Positions 18,174-28,017 of a stretch of 64,000 nucleotides of DNA are shown here, piece by piece. The notes below the pieces were generated by a model. It did no database searches. It was not told the DNA's origin and worked only from the letters and a program-made list of their open reading frames with translations. Made by a program: the position numbers and the translations under genes. Positions within the stretch are counted from its first letter, which is position 1, and each line of letters opens with the position of its first letter. This stretch comes from Planctomycetota bacterium (GTDB lineage: Bacteria > Planctomycetota > Planctomycetia > Pirellulales > UBA7805): positions 248,001 to 312,000 of the forward strand of contig QQVP01000119.1 of NCBI GenBank assembly GCA_003389215.1, in the 5' to 3' direction.

Positions 18174-21077
18174 ATGAGCGAGAAATTCACCTCCTTCGCC
18201 GCCTTGGTGAGCATCGATTTTCTGTTCGCCCTGTTGCTAGGTGTGGCCCTATTCCTGCTGGCCCGTTCGCGTCCGGCGGCCTTTGCCGTGATGAAGCGGA
18301 ATTTCCTGGCCTACTTCACCAACCCCACCGGCTACGTCTTCCTCTGCCTGTTCGTGTTGCTTACCTCGCTGGCGGCGTTTTGGACCGAGGCCTTCTTCAA
18401 CTCGAACCTGGCCAATCTCGACCAGCTGAACTCGTTCATCCCGGCGATTCTGCTCGTCTTCATTCCGGCCATCAGCATGAGCATTTGGGCCGAAGAGCGG
18501 CGGCAGGGAACCGACGAACTGTTGCTGACGATGCCGGCCGGTGATTTCGACGTCGTGATCGGCAAGTATCTGGCCGCCGTGGCCATCTTCACCGTGTCGC
18601 TGCTCTTCTCGCAGGTCTGCAACTTTACGGTGCTGTTGAGTCTTGGCAATCCCGACACGGGGCTCGTGCTGGGGAACTACCTGGGCTACTGGATGGTCGG
18701 GCTGGCGATGCTCTCGGTCGGCATGGTGGCGTCCTTCCTCACGAACAACCTCACGGTCGGCTTCGTGCTGGGCGTGCTCTTCAACGCCCCGCTCGTGGCG
18801 GCCGGCTGGTCCGAGGTCTTTCTCGGCCCCACGGTGGCCGCGTACCTGCGACCCTGGAGCATTGCCGCGCAGCTCCGCGACTTTGAAGCGGGCGTGATCA
18901 GCGGTGCCTCGATCCTTTTCTTCGGGTTGCTCATCGTCCTGATGATCTACCTCTCGATGGTGCTCATCGGGCGTCGCCACTGGACCGGCGGCCCGCAAGG
19001 AAACCAGATGGGCTGGCACTTCCTGGCCCGCGCGCTGGCGTTGGTGCTGATCACCGGCGGCCTCTCGGTGTTGGCCAGTCAATTCGACTGGTTCCGGCCC
19101 GACGTGACCAGCGAGCGGATCAACTCGCTTTCCGACGAGACGATCGAACTGGTCTCGAATCTCGAGGCGGAGTATCCGGTGCACATCGATGCCTATGTGA
19201 GCCGCGACTTGCCGGAGGACTATGCCCAGCGTCGGCTCGATCTGCGGAGCCGGCTGCGCGAGCTCGATGCCCTCGGTCGCAAGCAGATCGGCTACACGAT
19301 TCACGAGGTCGACATCAACGACGACGCGGCCTATCAGGCCGAAAAACGCTACGGCATCGAGCCGCAGACGGTGACCACCCAGGTCCGTGGAGCGATCGCC
19401 CAGAAGGACATCGTGTTCGGCATCGCCTGTCGCAGCGGTTCGGAACAGGTCGTCACGCCGTTCTTGGGCAAGGGCGTGCCGATCGAGTACGAGTTGATCC
19501 GCTCGATCGCGACGGTGACCGAGACGAAGCGGAAGAAGATCGGCATTCTGGCCACCGACGCCAACGTGCTGGGCGGCGGCTCGTTCATGGGTCCGGCCGA
19601 AGATCAGCCGCTCGCCGAGGAACTTCGCAAGCAGTACGACCTGGTCAACGTCAGCCCCAACAGCAAGATCGAAGGCAACTTCGCGGCGCTGTTGGCCGTG
19701 CAGCCGTCGTCGCTCACGCCTCCGCAGATGAAGCACTTCGTCGACGCCGTGCGCCGCGGCATCCCCACGGCGATCTTCGAAGATCCGCTGCCCTACACGA
19801 TGAACGTGCCCGGCACCGACCAGCCGAAGCGCGGACAGGGTCCGCTGGCGGCCATGCAGCCGCCGCAGGAGAAGGGCAACCTCGACAGCTTGTGGGATCT
19901 GCTCAGCGTGCGACCCGAGAAACGCGTCTCGCCCGCACAGGCGATCGATCCCTTCGGCGGCGCAGCCGGTCGCGAGGAGATCGTCATCGTCTGGCAAGAT
20001 TACAATCCACATCCGAGCGAGAGTGACGTCTACGGGATCACGCCGGAGTGGGTCTTCATCACGCCCGACGAGGTCGACAATCCTTTCAGCACCAAGAGCC
20101 CGATCACCAACGGCCTGCAAGAGGTCCTGTTTCTCTTTGCGGGCGGAATCAACGCCAACAACGCCCGACAGGATCTCGACATCACTACGCTGGTGCAAAC
20201 CCGCGGCAATTCGGGCACGATTCGCTATTCCGACCTGTTCCGCCGCACGCCGTTCGGCGAGATCCCCGTGCCCCGCAGCGAGGTCGAGGCCAATCGCAAG
20301 CCACCCACCGGCAAGCGTTACGTGCTGGCTGCCCATCTCCGCGGACCGGCGCCGAAGAGTGGCGCGGCGGAGAGCGAGGCCGCCACGCCCGACGCCGCCA
20401 CGGACGAGCCGGGCGACGCCAGCGACGAAGACGGGGCCAAAGACAAGGCTCCCGCGAAGGACCGTGAGTTGAACGTCGTGCTGGTCAGCGACGTCGACGT
20501 GTTGGCGCCTGTGTTTTTCCAGATTCGCACCGTCGGCGACGACGACATCAACCCGATTACGCGCTGGCAGCTCGACAACGTCGCCTTTGTGCTCAATGTG
20601 ATTGACGTCTTGGCCGCGGACACCGACTTCGTCGAGATTCGCAAACGCCGACCCAAACACCGGGAGCTGGAGGCCGTGCAGGCCGCGGTCGAAGTGGCCA
20701 AGCAGTCCCGCCGCGAGGCCCGCGAAAAGGCCGAGGAGGCCGAAAAGAAGGCTATCCGCGACGCCGAAGAGAAGCTGGCGAAGTTGCTCGAGGAGAACGA
20801 TCAACGGGATCCCGAGTTTGTCTCCACCTGGCAGTTGGCCGTACAGCGGGCTCGCGACGAAGTGAAGCGCAAGCAGGCCATCGCCGAGCGCGTCCGTGAC
20901 GAGGAGTACGACGATATCGATCGGGCCATGGCCCTGGAGATTCGCAGTGTGCAGGATCGCTACAAGCTGTGGGCGGTTGTGCTGCCGCCGATTCCGCCGC
21001 TGCTGATTGCCGTCTGTGTCTTCTTCGTGCGTCGTAGCAACGAGCGCGAAGGTGTGCAGTCCGATCGATTGGTCTAG
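18174..21077 (+). CDS. Fused ABC-2 permease and GldG-like protein (GldF-GldG fusion)
   Basis: The 967-residue product begins with an ABC-2 permease of about 270 residues: LARSRPAAFAVMKRNFLAYF, then several helices and the EERRQGTDELLLTMP motif usual for GldF-like permeases. After a further helix (ARALALVLITGGLSVLASQF) comes the GldG/IFT52-like extracytoplasmic part (from about residue 305, SERINSLSDETIELVSNLE) with a coiled-coil-rich stretch at about 845-930 and a final membrane helix (KLWAVVLPPIPPLLIAVCVFFV). In Bacteroidetes GldF and GldG are separate and needed for gliding; planctomycete homologues have no proven role. ATG at 18174 chosen because the homology starts there. Confidence 0.88.
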   Translation: MSEKFTSFAALVSIDFLFALLLGVALFLLARSRPAAFAVMKRNFLAYFTNPTGYVFLCLFVLLTSLAAFWTEAFFNSNLANLDQLNSFIPAILLVFIPAISMSIWAEERRQGTDELLLTMPAGDFDVVIGKYLAAVAIFTVSLLFSQVCNFTVLLSLGNPDTGLVLGNYLGYWMVGLAMLSVGMVASFLTNNLTVGFVLGVLFNAPLVAAGWSEVFLGPTVAAYLRPWSIAAQLRDFEAGVISGASILFFGLLIVLMIYLSMVLIGRRHWTGGPQGNQMGWHFLARALALVLITGGLSVLASQFDWFRPDVTSERINSLSDETIELVSNLEAEYPVHIDAYVSRDLPEDYAQRRLDLRSRLRELDALGRKQIGYTIHEVDINDDAAYQAEKRYGIEPQTVTTQVRGAIAQKDIVFGIACRSGSEQVVTPFLGKGVPIEYELIRSIATVTETKRKKIGILATDANVLGGGSFMGPAEDQPLAEELRKQYDLVNVSPNSKIEGNFAALLAVQPSSLTPPQMKHFVDAVRRGIPTAIFEDPLPYTMNVPGTDQPKRGQGPLAAMQPPQEKGNLDSLWDLLSVRPEKRVSPAQAIDPFGGAAGREEIVIVWQDYNPHPSESDVYGITPEWVFITPDEVDNPFSTKSPITNGLQEVLFLFAGGINANNARQDLDITTLVQTRGNSGTIRYSDLFRRTPFGEIPVPRSEVEANRKPPTGKRYVLAAHLRGPAPKSGAAESEAATPDAATDEPGDASDEDGAKDKAPAKDRELNVVLVSDVDVLAPVFFQIRTVGDDDINPITRWQLDNVAFVLNVIDVLAADTDFVEIRKRRPKHRELEAVQAAVEVAKQSRREAREKAEEAEKKAIRDAEEKLAKLLEENDQRDPEFVSTWQLAVQRARDEVKRKQAIAERVRDEEYDDIDRAMALEIRSVQDRYKLWAVVLPPIPPLLIAVCVFFVRRSNEREGVQSDRLV

Positions 21078-21112
21078 ACAGAAAAGCAGGAAGATCGGAG
21101 AGTGAGCAAGCA

Positions 21113-23074
21113 ATGACCGAAGCCGCCAAGACGAGTATTTTCGTAGGCACCGGCGTGTTGATCGCGGTCCTGGCTTTCGCCGCCTCGCGCGAGCCCACGG
21201 TCACCGGACCCGATCTCGGGGATCGGGCGTTTACGCGCATCGAGAATGCCGAGGACGTCGTCTCGCTGCAAATCGCGAGGTTCAACGACGTCAAAGGACG
21301 CACGGACACCTTCAAGGTCGTCTATCGCGACGGACGCTACGTGATTCCCTCGCATCACGACTACCCGGCCGATGCCCAGGAGCAGCTCCTGGCCGCCGCG
21401 GCCAGCGTGATGGATATCAACATCGTCAAGGTCGAAGACGACGACCGCCGCCAGCACGAGCTTCGCGGGCTGCTCGATCCACTCGATCCGTCGGTCGGCC
21501 GCGACACCGATGCTGAGGCAGTCGGAACCCGTGTAACCATGGAGAATTCGGATCAGGAAACGATCGCCGACTTTATCGTGGGGAAGCGGGTCGGCGAAGA
21601 GGGCAACGTGCGATTTGCGCGGCGCGCCCGCGAAGATCAGATCTACACGGTCGAGCTGGACACCTCGAAGCTGACGACCGATTTCGGGACCTGGATCGAG
21701 AAGGACCTGTTGCGACTCGATCCGCTCGACGTCCGCGGCGTTGCCCTCATCGACTACTCGATCGAGCGGGAGCCGACGCTCTTTGGCATCGAGGTGCCGG
21801 TCGCCATCAATCAACGGGGCGTCGTGGAGCTGTCCTACGATCCGGGCGAGTTGAAGTGGAATCTCGATCGCATGCAGCTCGTCGACCAGGAACAACGAAA
21901 AGTGGTCGATCGAGAGCTCGCCGAGGATGAAGAACTCGACACGGAGAAGCTCAACGGACTGAAGCAAGCCCTCGACGACCTGAAGATCGTCGACGTGCAG
22001 CCGCAGCCGGAGGGTCTCGAATTCGACGGGGAGAAGATTCGTCTTACCCAGGAGGCCCAGGTCGAGCTCTCCCGACGTGGATTCGATTTCCTGAAGGGTC
22101 TCGGCCTGCACTCCGACCAGGGTGAAATTGCCATCGATACGGCCGACGGCGTCCGCTATGCCTTGCGGTTTGGCCGCGTCGCGGGGGCGGACGACGGCAA
22201 CGGAGAGGGCGACGGCGACGCCGAAGCGAAGCAGCAGTTGCGCCGCTATCTTTGGGTGCGGGCCGAAGAGAATCTCGACATCTTCCCGCCGCCTGCTCTG
22301 CAAGAAGTTCCGCCCATGCCCGAGCCACCGCCGGCCGAAGTCGTCAAGAAGGTCGAAGACGGTGCCGCCGCCGGTGAAGCCGCCGCCGGCGAAGCTGCCG
22401 ACGGCGCAGGGGCGTCCGGCGAAGACGCCGATGGTAAAGGTGCCGCCGACGAAGACGCAACAGGCGAGGTCGGCGACGCCGCGGCCGAGGATCCTCAGCA
22501 GCGCTTCGAACGGCTCAAGGCCGAGCGCGAGAAGATCATCCGCGACAACGAGCGAAAGAAGTCCGAGTACGAAGCGAAGATCAACAAGGCCAAGGAAGAG
22601 GTGGCCAAACTGAATCGCCGCTTCGACGATTGGTATTACATCATCGCGAACGATACCTATCAGGAGATTCACCTCGGCGCCGACGACGTCCTCAAGAAGA
22701 AGGGCCCGCCGGAAACCGAAGGCGATGCGACCGGCGGCGTCTCCCCCGATTCGCCTGCCGGTCCCACGAGCGGTCTGGGCGGACTGGGAAATGTCGTCGG
22801 CAAGGCGATCGAGGCCAGCAAGTCGAAGTTGGGAGACCTGCTGCCGAAGGACGACGCGGGGCAAGAGACGGGTCCCGCACCGGCACCGACCGCGAAGCCG
22901 CCGGCCGCTCCCGCAGACGATTCGTCCGTCGGCTCGGAAGACGCGGAAGACCCTCAAGACGCCACGGACGAGGCGCCGGCCGACGCGACAAGCGATGACG
23001 CCGAGCAGCCGCCCGCGCCTCCGGCCGAGAACGGCGCCGGGGAACCCGCCGGCCAGCCTGCGCCCGCCGAGTAG
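21113..23074 (+). CDS. DUF4340 domain-containing membrane protein
   Basis: The 653-residue product starts with one membrane anchor (about residues 8-25, IFVGTGVLIAVLAFAAS). About residues 40-380 fit DUF4340: short repeats of the type DFIVGKRV, R-x-x-x-E-D-Q-I-Y-T-V-E-L-D and DFGTWIEKDLLRLD, seen in proteins encoded next to GldG-like genes. After a coiled coil (about 475-510) and the segment FDDWYYIIANDTYQEI, the C-terminus is Ala/Pro/Glu/Asp-rich and likely disordered. It follows the permease gene by 35 bp and probably forms part of the same envelope complex. Role unknown. Confidence 0.85.
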   Translation: MTEAAKTSIFVGTGVLIAVLAFAASREPTVTGPDLGDRAFTRIENAEDVVSLQIARFNDVKGRTDTFKVVYRDGRYVIPSHHDYPADAQEQLLAAAASVMDINIVKVEDDDRRQHELRGLLDPLDPSVGRDTDAEAVGTRVTMENSDQETIADFIVGKRVGEEGNVRFARRAREDQIYTVELDTSKLTTDFGTWIEKDLLRLDPLDVRGVALIDYSIEREPTLFGIEVPVAINQRGVVELSYDPGELKWNLDRMQLVDQEQRKVVDRELAEDEELDTEKLNGLKQALDDLKIVDVQPQPEGLEFDGEKIRLTQEAQVELSRRGFDFLKGLGLHSDQGEIAIDTADGVRYALRFGRVAGADDGNGEGDGDAEAKQQLRRYLWVRAEENLDIFPPPALQEVPPMPEPPPAEVVKKVEDGAAAGEAAAGEAADGAGASGEDADGKGAADEDATGEVGDAAAEDPQQRFERLKAEREKIIRDNERKKSEYEAKINKAKEEVAKLNRRFDDWYYIIANDTYQEIHLGADDVLKKKGPPETEGDATGGVSPDSPAGPTSGLGGLGNVVGKAIEASKSKLGDLLPKDDAGQETGPAPAPTAKPPAAPADDSSVGSEDAEDPQDATDEAPADATSDDAEQPPAPPAENGAGEPAGQPAPAE

Positions 23075-23306
23075 CGTTCGGCGGCGTTTCTCCAACCTTC
23101 GCCAGCGGGCGACTTTGCCGGTCGGCAGAACTTTGCGGCCGTTGGCCGCGCCCCTCTGACCGTGCGGCACCCTCGAACCGGCAAGTTCTGTCGATCGACT
23201 TGGGCACGTCGCCGCGGTCGGCCGATGGAATCGATAGGGGGCCGGCGCGTGGCCCGCCCTCTCTGAAGATCTTGTTGTCTTGCACGCGCTGCGAACGGTT
23301 CCGAAC

Positions 23307-23636
23307 ATGCTGGGCAACTTACGCGGCTCGAACGGTCATCGCACGGACCGAAAATTCACGCCCGCCCCGCGGCTCGGTTTGCAGTCCGAGGGCGAGCGCG
23401 AATACGGCGGCTTCCGCTACCGCATTTGGCACGCCCGCGTGGGGATGTCCAGCTCGACGATTCGCTACAGCCTGAAGATCACCGATCTGGGCGGCGCCCC
23501 GCGACACTACGTCTCCGGATTCCGCAGCATGGCCGACGCCGAACGGGCAGCCCATGCCTGGATCGACGAAGCGGAAGTTCCCGGCTTGCGACGCGGTCGC
23601 ACCCGTCGCGACGGGGCCCATCGTCGCCGTCGCTGA
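23307..23636 (+). CDS. Hypothetical protein (109 aa)
   Basis: The frame has the GC-rich third positions of its neighbours and a plausible globular sequence (EYGGFRYRIWHARVG, SLKITDLGGAPRHYVSGFRS, DAERAAHAWIDEAE), ending in an Arg-rich tail. No family is recognised. The ATG at 23307 is one of several possible starts. It is convergent with serA, whose stop lies 9 bp away. Could be spurious, but the middle part looks coding. Confidence 0.55.
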   Translation: MLGNLRGSNGHRTDRKFTPAPRLGLQSEGEREYGGFRYRIWHARVGMSSSTIRYSLKITDLGGAPRHYVSGFRSMADAERAAHAWIDEAEVPGLRRGRTRRDGAHRRRR

Positions 23637-23644
23637 CGCAAGAG

Positions 23645-25267
23645 CTAGTCGGCGGCCAGCCAACTCGGCAGTTCACCCGCCGCGGGCAGCTGAATCACGA
23701 TCGCGTCGCGCACGGCCGGATGCGCGCGAACTTCGGCCACCGCGGCCTCGGGCGGAATCTCGTCGAGATTCAAGATCCCGATGCTCTCGCCACCGCGGGT
23801 CGATCGACCGACCGACATCTGCGCGATGTTCACCTGGTGGTTGCCCAGGGTCGTGCCTACGCTGCCGATGATGCCCGGAACGTCCTGGTGCGGAAAGACC
23901 ATCAGCACGCCGTCGAGGTAGGCTTCGAGCTGATTGTCGTCCAGCCGCACCAGTCGCGGCATGTTGTGTCCGAAGAGCGTGCCGCCGGCCGTGGTCGTGC
24001 CACGGTCGGTAATCAGCTCGGCCTGGACCAGCGAGCTGAACGCCCCGTGGGTCGGCTCCTGCTCTTCGGCCAGCTCGATGCCCCGTTCCCGCAGCAGCAA
24101 CTCGGCGTTGACGATGTTCGGCTCGGTATCGAGCGCGTGGGCCAGCAGCCCGCAGGCAAAGCTCGCGGTGAGCAGCTTGGTGTCTTTCTCGGCGACCTGA
24201 CCGCGATAGTGCAAACGACAGGCTCGGGCTCCGCTCGGGTCGAGCTGCGCGAGGAGCAGCCCGAGCCGGAAGGAAACGTCGAGATAGCCGCGCAGGGCGT
24301 CGAGGGTGGCAGCATCGATCGGCGAGACGTTCACCGCGCAGCGGATGTTGCCGTTCGTCAGGTAGTCGACCAACAGGTGGACGGCCTCGACCGCCACCTG
24401 CGTCTGTGCCTCTTCGGTGCTGGCGCCCAGGTGCGGCGTGCTCAGCACGCCCGGCATGCCGAACAGGGGATGTTGCTGACACGGTTCTTCTTCAAACACG
24501 TCGAGGGCGACCCCGGCCAGCTTGCCCGACTCCAGCCCGCGCACCAGCACCGCCTCGTCATACAACCCACCCCGGGCGCAGTTGATCAGTCGCGCCCCGG
24601 GCTTGACGATTTCGAGTTGGGCCTCGCCGAACAGCCCCCGCGTTTCGTCGGTCAGCGGCGTATGCACGGTAAGGTAGTCGATCTCGGGCAACATCGCGTC
24701 GACGCTCTCGAAGCGTTGAATGCCGAGTTCCTGGGCACGCTCTTTGGAAAGGTAAGGATCGAAACCGATGGTGCGCATCTCCAGTGCCTGGGCTCGCAGG
24801 GCGACGGCCTGACCGATGCGTCCGAGGCCGACGATGCCGAGCGTCTTGCCGGCCAGTTGGCTGCCCATATATTTCTTGCGATCCCAGCGGCCTTCGATGA
24901 GGCTCTGATACGCCGGCGCGACATTACGCGACAGGGCCAGCATCAAGGCGACCGTATGTTCGGCCGTACTGACCGTGTTGCCGGTCGGCGTGTTCATCAC
25001 GACGATGCCGGCGCGGGTGGCGGCTGCTTTGTCGATGTTGTCGGTGCCGACGCCGGCCCGCACGATGGCCTTCAGTCGCCGATTTCCTTCCAGCGATTCG
25101 GCCGTGATCTTCACACCGCTACGGCAGATGGCCCCGTCGAACTCGGCCAGCGCCAGGCGAAGTTCCTCGCCGGCCAGACCGGTGCGCACCTCGACGTGCA
25201 GGGCGTCGTTGGCCTGCAGCAGCTGCAGACCTTCCTCCGAGAGATTGTCGAGTACGATCACGCGCAT
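23645..25267 (-). CDS. serA: D-3-phosphoglycerate dehydrogenase
   Basis: The enzyme oxidises 3-phosphoglycerate with NAD+, the first step of serine synthesis. The 540-residue form has the substrate-binding/NAD domains (GIVGLGRIGQAVALRAQ; active-site regions INCARGGLYDEAVL and STPHLGASTEEAQTQVAVE), the intervening ASB domain and a C-terminal ACT domain (VLMVFPHQDVPGIIGSVGTTLG) for serine or similar feedback. Two ATGs stand at 25270 and 25267; the second has the better spacing to GAAGG. serC lies 290 bp upstream on the same strand, so both steps are encoded together though perhaps from separate promoters. Identity is secure. Confidence 0.95.
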   Translation of the reverse strand: MRVIVLDNLSEEGLQLLQANDALHVEVRTGLAGEELRLALAEFDGAICRSGVKITAESLEGNRRLKAIVRAGVGTDNIDKAAATRAGIVVMNTPTGNTVSTAEHTVALMLALSRNVAPAYQSLIEGRWDRKKYMGSQLAGKTLGIVGLGRIGQAVALRAQALEMRTIGFDPYLSKERAQELGIQRFESVDAMLPEIDYLTVHTPLTDETRGLFGEAQLEIVKPGARLINCARGGLYDEAVLVRGLESGKLAGVALDVFEEEPCQQHPLFGMPGVLSTPHLGASTEEAQTQVAVEAVHLLVDYLTNGNIRCAVNVSPIDAATLDALRGYLDVSFRLGLLLAQLDPSGARACRLHYRGQVAEKDTKLLTASFACGLLAHALDTEPNIVNAELLLRERGIELAEEQEPTHGAFSSLVQAELITDRGTTTAGGTLFGHNMPRLVRLDDNQLEAYLDGVLMVFPHQDVPGIIGSVGTTLGNHQVNIAQMSVGRSTRGGESIGILNLDEIPPEAAVAEVRAHPAVRDAIVIQLPAAGELPSWLAAD

Positions 25268-25557
25268 CATGCTGCCTTCGCTAGATGGAGTCACCACCGT
25301 GCCGCCTTCCTTCGCACGTCAGACGCCGGGAGGGGCGAAGCCGAAGTCCGGCGGCGTCCGCCGCGCGGCCGTTCCGCTTCGCCAAAAGCGTGGATTGTAC
25401 TGCCACGCCCGGCGCTCGACCAGACAAGCGACCGCCGTGACTGAGCAGCGATGTTCGCCGCCAGTTCCCCGCAGACGGACTTCGTGCCCGCAGGTGGACC
25501 CCGCCACCTCAGACGGGTCCCGTGCCCCGTAGAAAAACCCCCGTGCCCGCAGAGGAA

Positions 25558-26649
25558 CTACCCGCCGTGCTGCGCGGCGAATTCGCGCATCACGTCGGCC
25601 AGGGCCTTTACGCCGGCGGTCGGCATGGCGTTGTAGATCGAGGCCCGAAAGCCCCCCACGCTGCGGTGTCCCTTCAGCTCGACGAGCTTGCGTGCGGCCG
25701 CCGCGGCGAGAAATTCCGGCTGCAGCTCCTCGCGGGCCAGGCGAAACGTCACGTTCATCGCGCTGCGGCAAGCGGGCTGGGCGTGTCTCAGATAAAAGTC
25801 GGAGTGCGCGTCGATCACGTCGTACAGCAGCGCCGCCTTGGCGCGATTTCGCCGAGCCATCTCCTCGAGCGAACCGGCCGACTCCAGCAGCCAATCGGTC
25901 ACCAGCTTCACCACATAGATGCCGAACACCGGCGGCGTGTTGTAGCAGGAGTCTTCCTTCACGTGATTGCGATAGTCGAGCATGCCGGCCTGGTTGTCCG
26001 GACAGCGGGCCAGCAGGTCGTCGCGGACGATCACCACGGTCACACCGGCCGGTCCGGCATTCTTCTGAGCACAGGCGTAGATCAGGCCATAGCGCGCGAC
26101 ATCGATCGGACGCGAGATGAAATCGCTCGAGGCGTCGCACACCAGCGGCACCTCGCCAGAGGCCGGTTCGACGGGAAACTGCACCCCCTGGATCGTCTCG
26201 TTCGACGTGAAGTGCAGGTAGGCCGCCTCGGGGGAAACCTCGCAGGCATCGCTCGCGGGCAGTCGATCGTAGTTCGTCTCGCCGCCGTCCCAGACGACCC
26301 GCGTCGGCCCCTCGCGCTTCGCCTCGGCCACGGCCTTCTTGCCCCAGGAACCGGTCACCAGATACTCGCCCGTGCGGCCGTCGAGCAGATTCATCGGCAC
26401 CATCGAGAACTGCAACCGCGAGCCCCCCTGCAGGAAGATCACGTGGTAGTTCTCCGGCAGCCCGTAGAGCCGGCGGAGGTTCGCCTTCGCCGCGGCCAGA
26501 ATCTCGCCGAAGGCCGCGCTGCGGTGGCTGATCTCGAGCACCGAGATGCCGACGTCGGGCAGCGCCAACAGCTCGGACTGGGCTCGTCGCAAGACGTCTT
26601 CCGGCAACACGGCCGGACCGGGGGAAAAGTTGTAGACGCGCTCGGTCAT
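25558..26649 (-). CDS. serC: Phosphoserine aminotransferase
   Basis: The PLP enzyme converts 3-phosphohydroxypyruvate and glutamate to phosphoserine, step two of serine synthesis. The 363-residue product has the N-terminal family start VYNFSPGPAVLPEDVL, the SHRSAAFGEI segment, the phosphate loop GGSRLQFSMVPMNLL, the PLP lysine in ACAQKNAGPAGVT and the C-terminal HRSVGGFRASIYNAMP. It matches normal length. A TAGAAT-containing 14-mer at 26712-26725, shared with the yhaM-like promoter, is 63 bp upstream. Identity is secure. Confidence 0.95.
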   Translation of the reverse strand: MTERVYNFSPGPAVLPEDVLRRAQSELLALPDVGISVLEISHRSAAFGEILAAAKANLRRLYGLPENYHVIFLQGGSRLQFSMVPMNLLDGRTGEYLVTGSWGKKAVAEAKREGPTRVVWDGGETNYDRLPASDACEVSPEAAYLHFTSNETIQGVQFPVEPASGEVPLVCDASSDFISRPIDVARYGLIYACAQKNAGPAGVTVVIVRDDLLARCPDNQAGMLDYRNHVKEDSCYNTPPVFGIYVVKLVTDWLLESAGSLEEMARRNRAKAALLYDVIDAHSDFYLRHAQPACRSAMNVTFRLAREELQPEFLAAAAARKLVELKGHRSVGGFRASIYNAMPTAGVKALADVMREFAAQHGG

Positions 26650-26711
26650 CTTGAGGGCTCGGGGATTGGAGAACGGCCGGGTGGCAGCCGAAGAAACGCA
26701 GGGCTGCCGGG

Positions 26712-26725
26712 TCGCCTCGATTCTA
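26712..26725 (-). promoter_or_regulatory. Possible -10 element of serC, in a 14-mer shared with the yhaM-like gene
   Basis: The minus strand reads TAGAATCGAGGCGA. The identical 14-mer lies in the promoter of the yhaM-like gene (39603-39616). The -35 position here is weak. Confidence 0.35.
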
Positions 26726-26936
26726 CGAATTCGCCGTCACGAGAGATAGGCGATCGACCTGCCACGACGGGACTTGTCGCGGAAGCGAGACCCGCGGAGC
26801 GGTCGCGTGAGGAAGACGCAAGACGCGGTCGGCGAACGACGCGAAGGCACGTCGATGCACCGGCACTGATGCAAACGTCGGCTCATCGAGGCCCCATCGC
26901 ACAGAGCCGCGCGCAGAGCCCCCGGTTCCAGGGCCC

Positions 26937-27695
26937 CTATTGCAGCGGCAGCAGCGTCGGTGTGTTGACGACACGCGTCGGCGTGGCCGGCACCGGCGAG
27001 AGCGGATCGCTCACCGCCGCCGAACGGAGCGCCGTCACGCGGGCGGCGACGGCCGGCTGCACGTGGTTGCTCTGCAGGGAGTGATTGTAGTTGGCCAGGG
27101 CCTGGGCATAGTCGCCCTGTGCTTCGCGAAGCCGTCCCAGGGCCGTGCGGGCTCGGGCGTTGAACGTATCGACTTCGACGGCGGCCAGGAGCTGCTCCTC
27201 TTCGCCGACCTGGTCGCCGAACTCGTGGTGCAGACGGGCCAACTCAACCTTGGCATCGGCCGACAGCGGACTCCGCTCGGTCCAGCCACGGAGCAGCCGA
27301 AAGGCCTCGTCGTTGCGATCGCGTTCAACCAGCAAGACGGCCAGGCTGCGATAACAGTCGACGTGTTCCTTGTTCAGCAACTCTGCGCGGTCGAGACACT
27401 GGTTGTAGAAGTTCTCGGCCTGATCGTAGTAAGAGTCGTTGCTTTGGACCTTCGCCAACTGGTGGTAAGTGGCGCCGAGATTGTAATAGCTGTCCGGGTT
27501 GGCCGGATCGGTTTGCATCGCCTCGTGAAACCGCTGGACGGCGGCCATGTGGTTCCCCTGCAGATAGTGGCGCGTGCCCTGGGCGTTCAATCCGCTGGAG
27601 GCCATCTGGCAGCCGCTGGCCAGCGAGACGGCAACGACGGCGAACAAACCCAGGCTGACGGCGCGCGACGGCGGCATATGGCGAGATGTCGACAC
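26937..27695 (-). CDS. TPR-repeat lipoprotein
   Basis: The 252-residue product has a lipoprotein signal peptide with lipobox LASGC (cysteine about residue 29), then TPR helices: GTRHYLQGNHMAAVQRFHEA, NPDSYYNLGATYHQL, CYRSLAVLLVERDRNDEAFR, AKVELARLHHEFG and ARTALGRLREAQGDYAQALA. It is likely anchored in a membrane and scaffolds protein contacts. The GTG at 27695 is preferred over the ATG at 27677 because AAGGGA stands 8 nt before it. The C-terminal ~30 residues are Pro/Thr-rich. Similar TPR lipoproteins are common in planctomycetes; the partner is unknown. Confidence 0.83.
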   Translation of the reverse strand: MSTSRHMPPSRAVSLGLFAVVAVSLASGCQMASSGLNAQGTRHYLQGNHMAAVQRFHEAMQTDPANPDSYYNLGATYHQLAKVQSNDSYYDQAENFYNQCLDRAELLNKEHVDCYRSLAVLLVERDRNDEAFRLLRGWTERSPLSADAKVELARLHHEFGDQVGEEEQLLAAVEVDTFNARARTALGRLREAQGDYAQALANYNHSLQSNHVQPAVAARVTALRSAAVSDPLSPVPATPTRVVNTPTLLPLQ

Positions 27696-27813
27696 GATCG
27701 TGTCCCTTGCAAATGAAGAGGAGATTGTCGAATGACAAGTGGCCGGCGGCGCGGGCGCGCAGCGGGATGGCCGCGAAAGGAAGGGGGACTCTATCGGCCG
27801 CCGAGAACCGATG

Positions 27814-27882
27814 CAAGAGCGGTTTTGCGCGGGCTCGACGCCTCGACGCCAAGACGCTAGAGATAAACGAGACGCGCTCTAG
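27814..27882. repeat. Dispersed intergenic element, copy B (short, degenerate left end)
   Basis: The right end is CGCTCTAG (27875-27882). Read as the reverse complement, the first ~34 nt (CTAGAGCGCGTCTCGTTTAT and on to GCGTCTTGGC) match the start of copy D with about three differences. The other end (AAGAGCGGTTTTG) is only loosely similar to the consensus, so the boundary is uncertain. Confidence 0.6.
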
Positions 27883-27948
27883 CAATCGCCAGCGATAGCA
27901 GCGGAGGCGAGCCGATCAGTCGACCGGCATGGGCGCAAGACGCGCGTC

Positions 27949-28017
27949 GCGCCAGAGAAGTTCACGCCCGAGAAGATCGCGCCCGAGAAGGTCGCGCCCA
28001 AGAAAATCGCACCGATA
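27949..28017 (-). repeat. 15-nt tandem repeat, pentapeptide-like on the minus strand
   Basis: About 4.5 units of GCGCCCGAGAAGATC-like sequence. On the minus strand one frame gives GAIFLGATFSGAIFSGVNFSGA, the A-x-F-x-G pattern of pentapeptide-repeat proteins. It lies after the stop of the H1-like gene and has no start or Shine-Dalgarno of its own, so it may be a gene remnant. Confidence 0.5.

Noticed and set aside
18249-21113. 954-codon minus-strand frame opposite the GldF-GldG fusion
   Set aside because: Antisense shadow rich in Arg/His/Asp; the plus-strand frame has clear homology and membrane helices.
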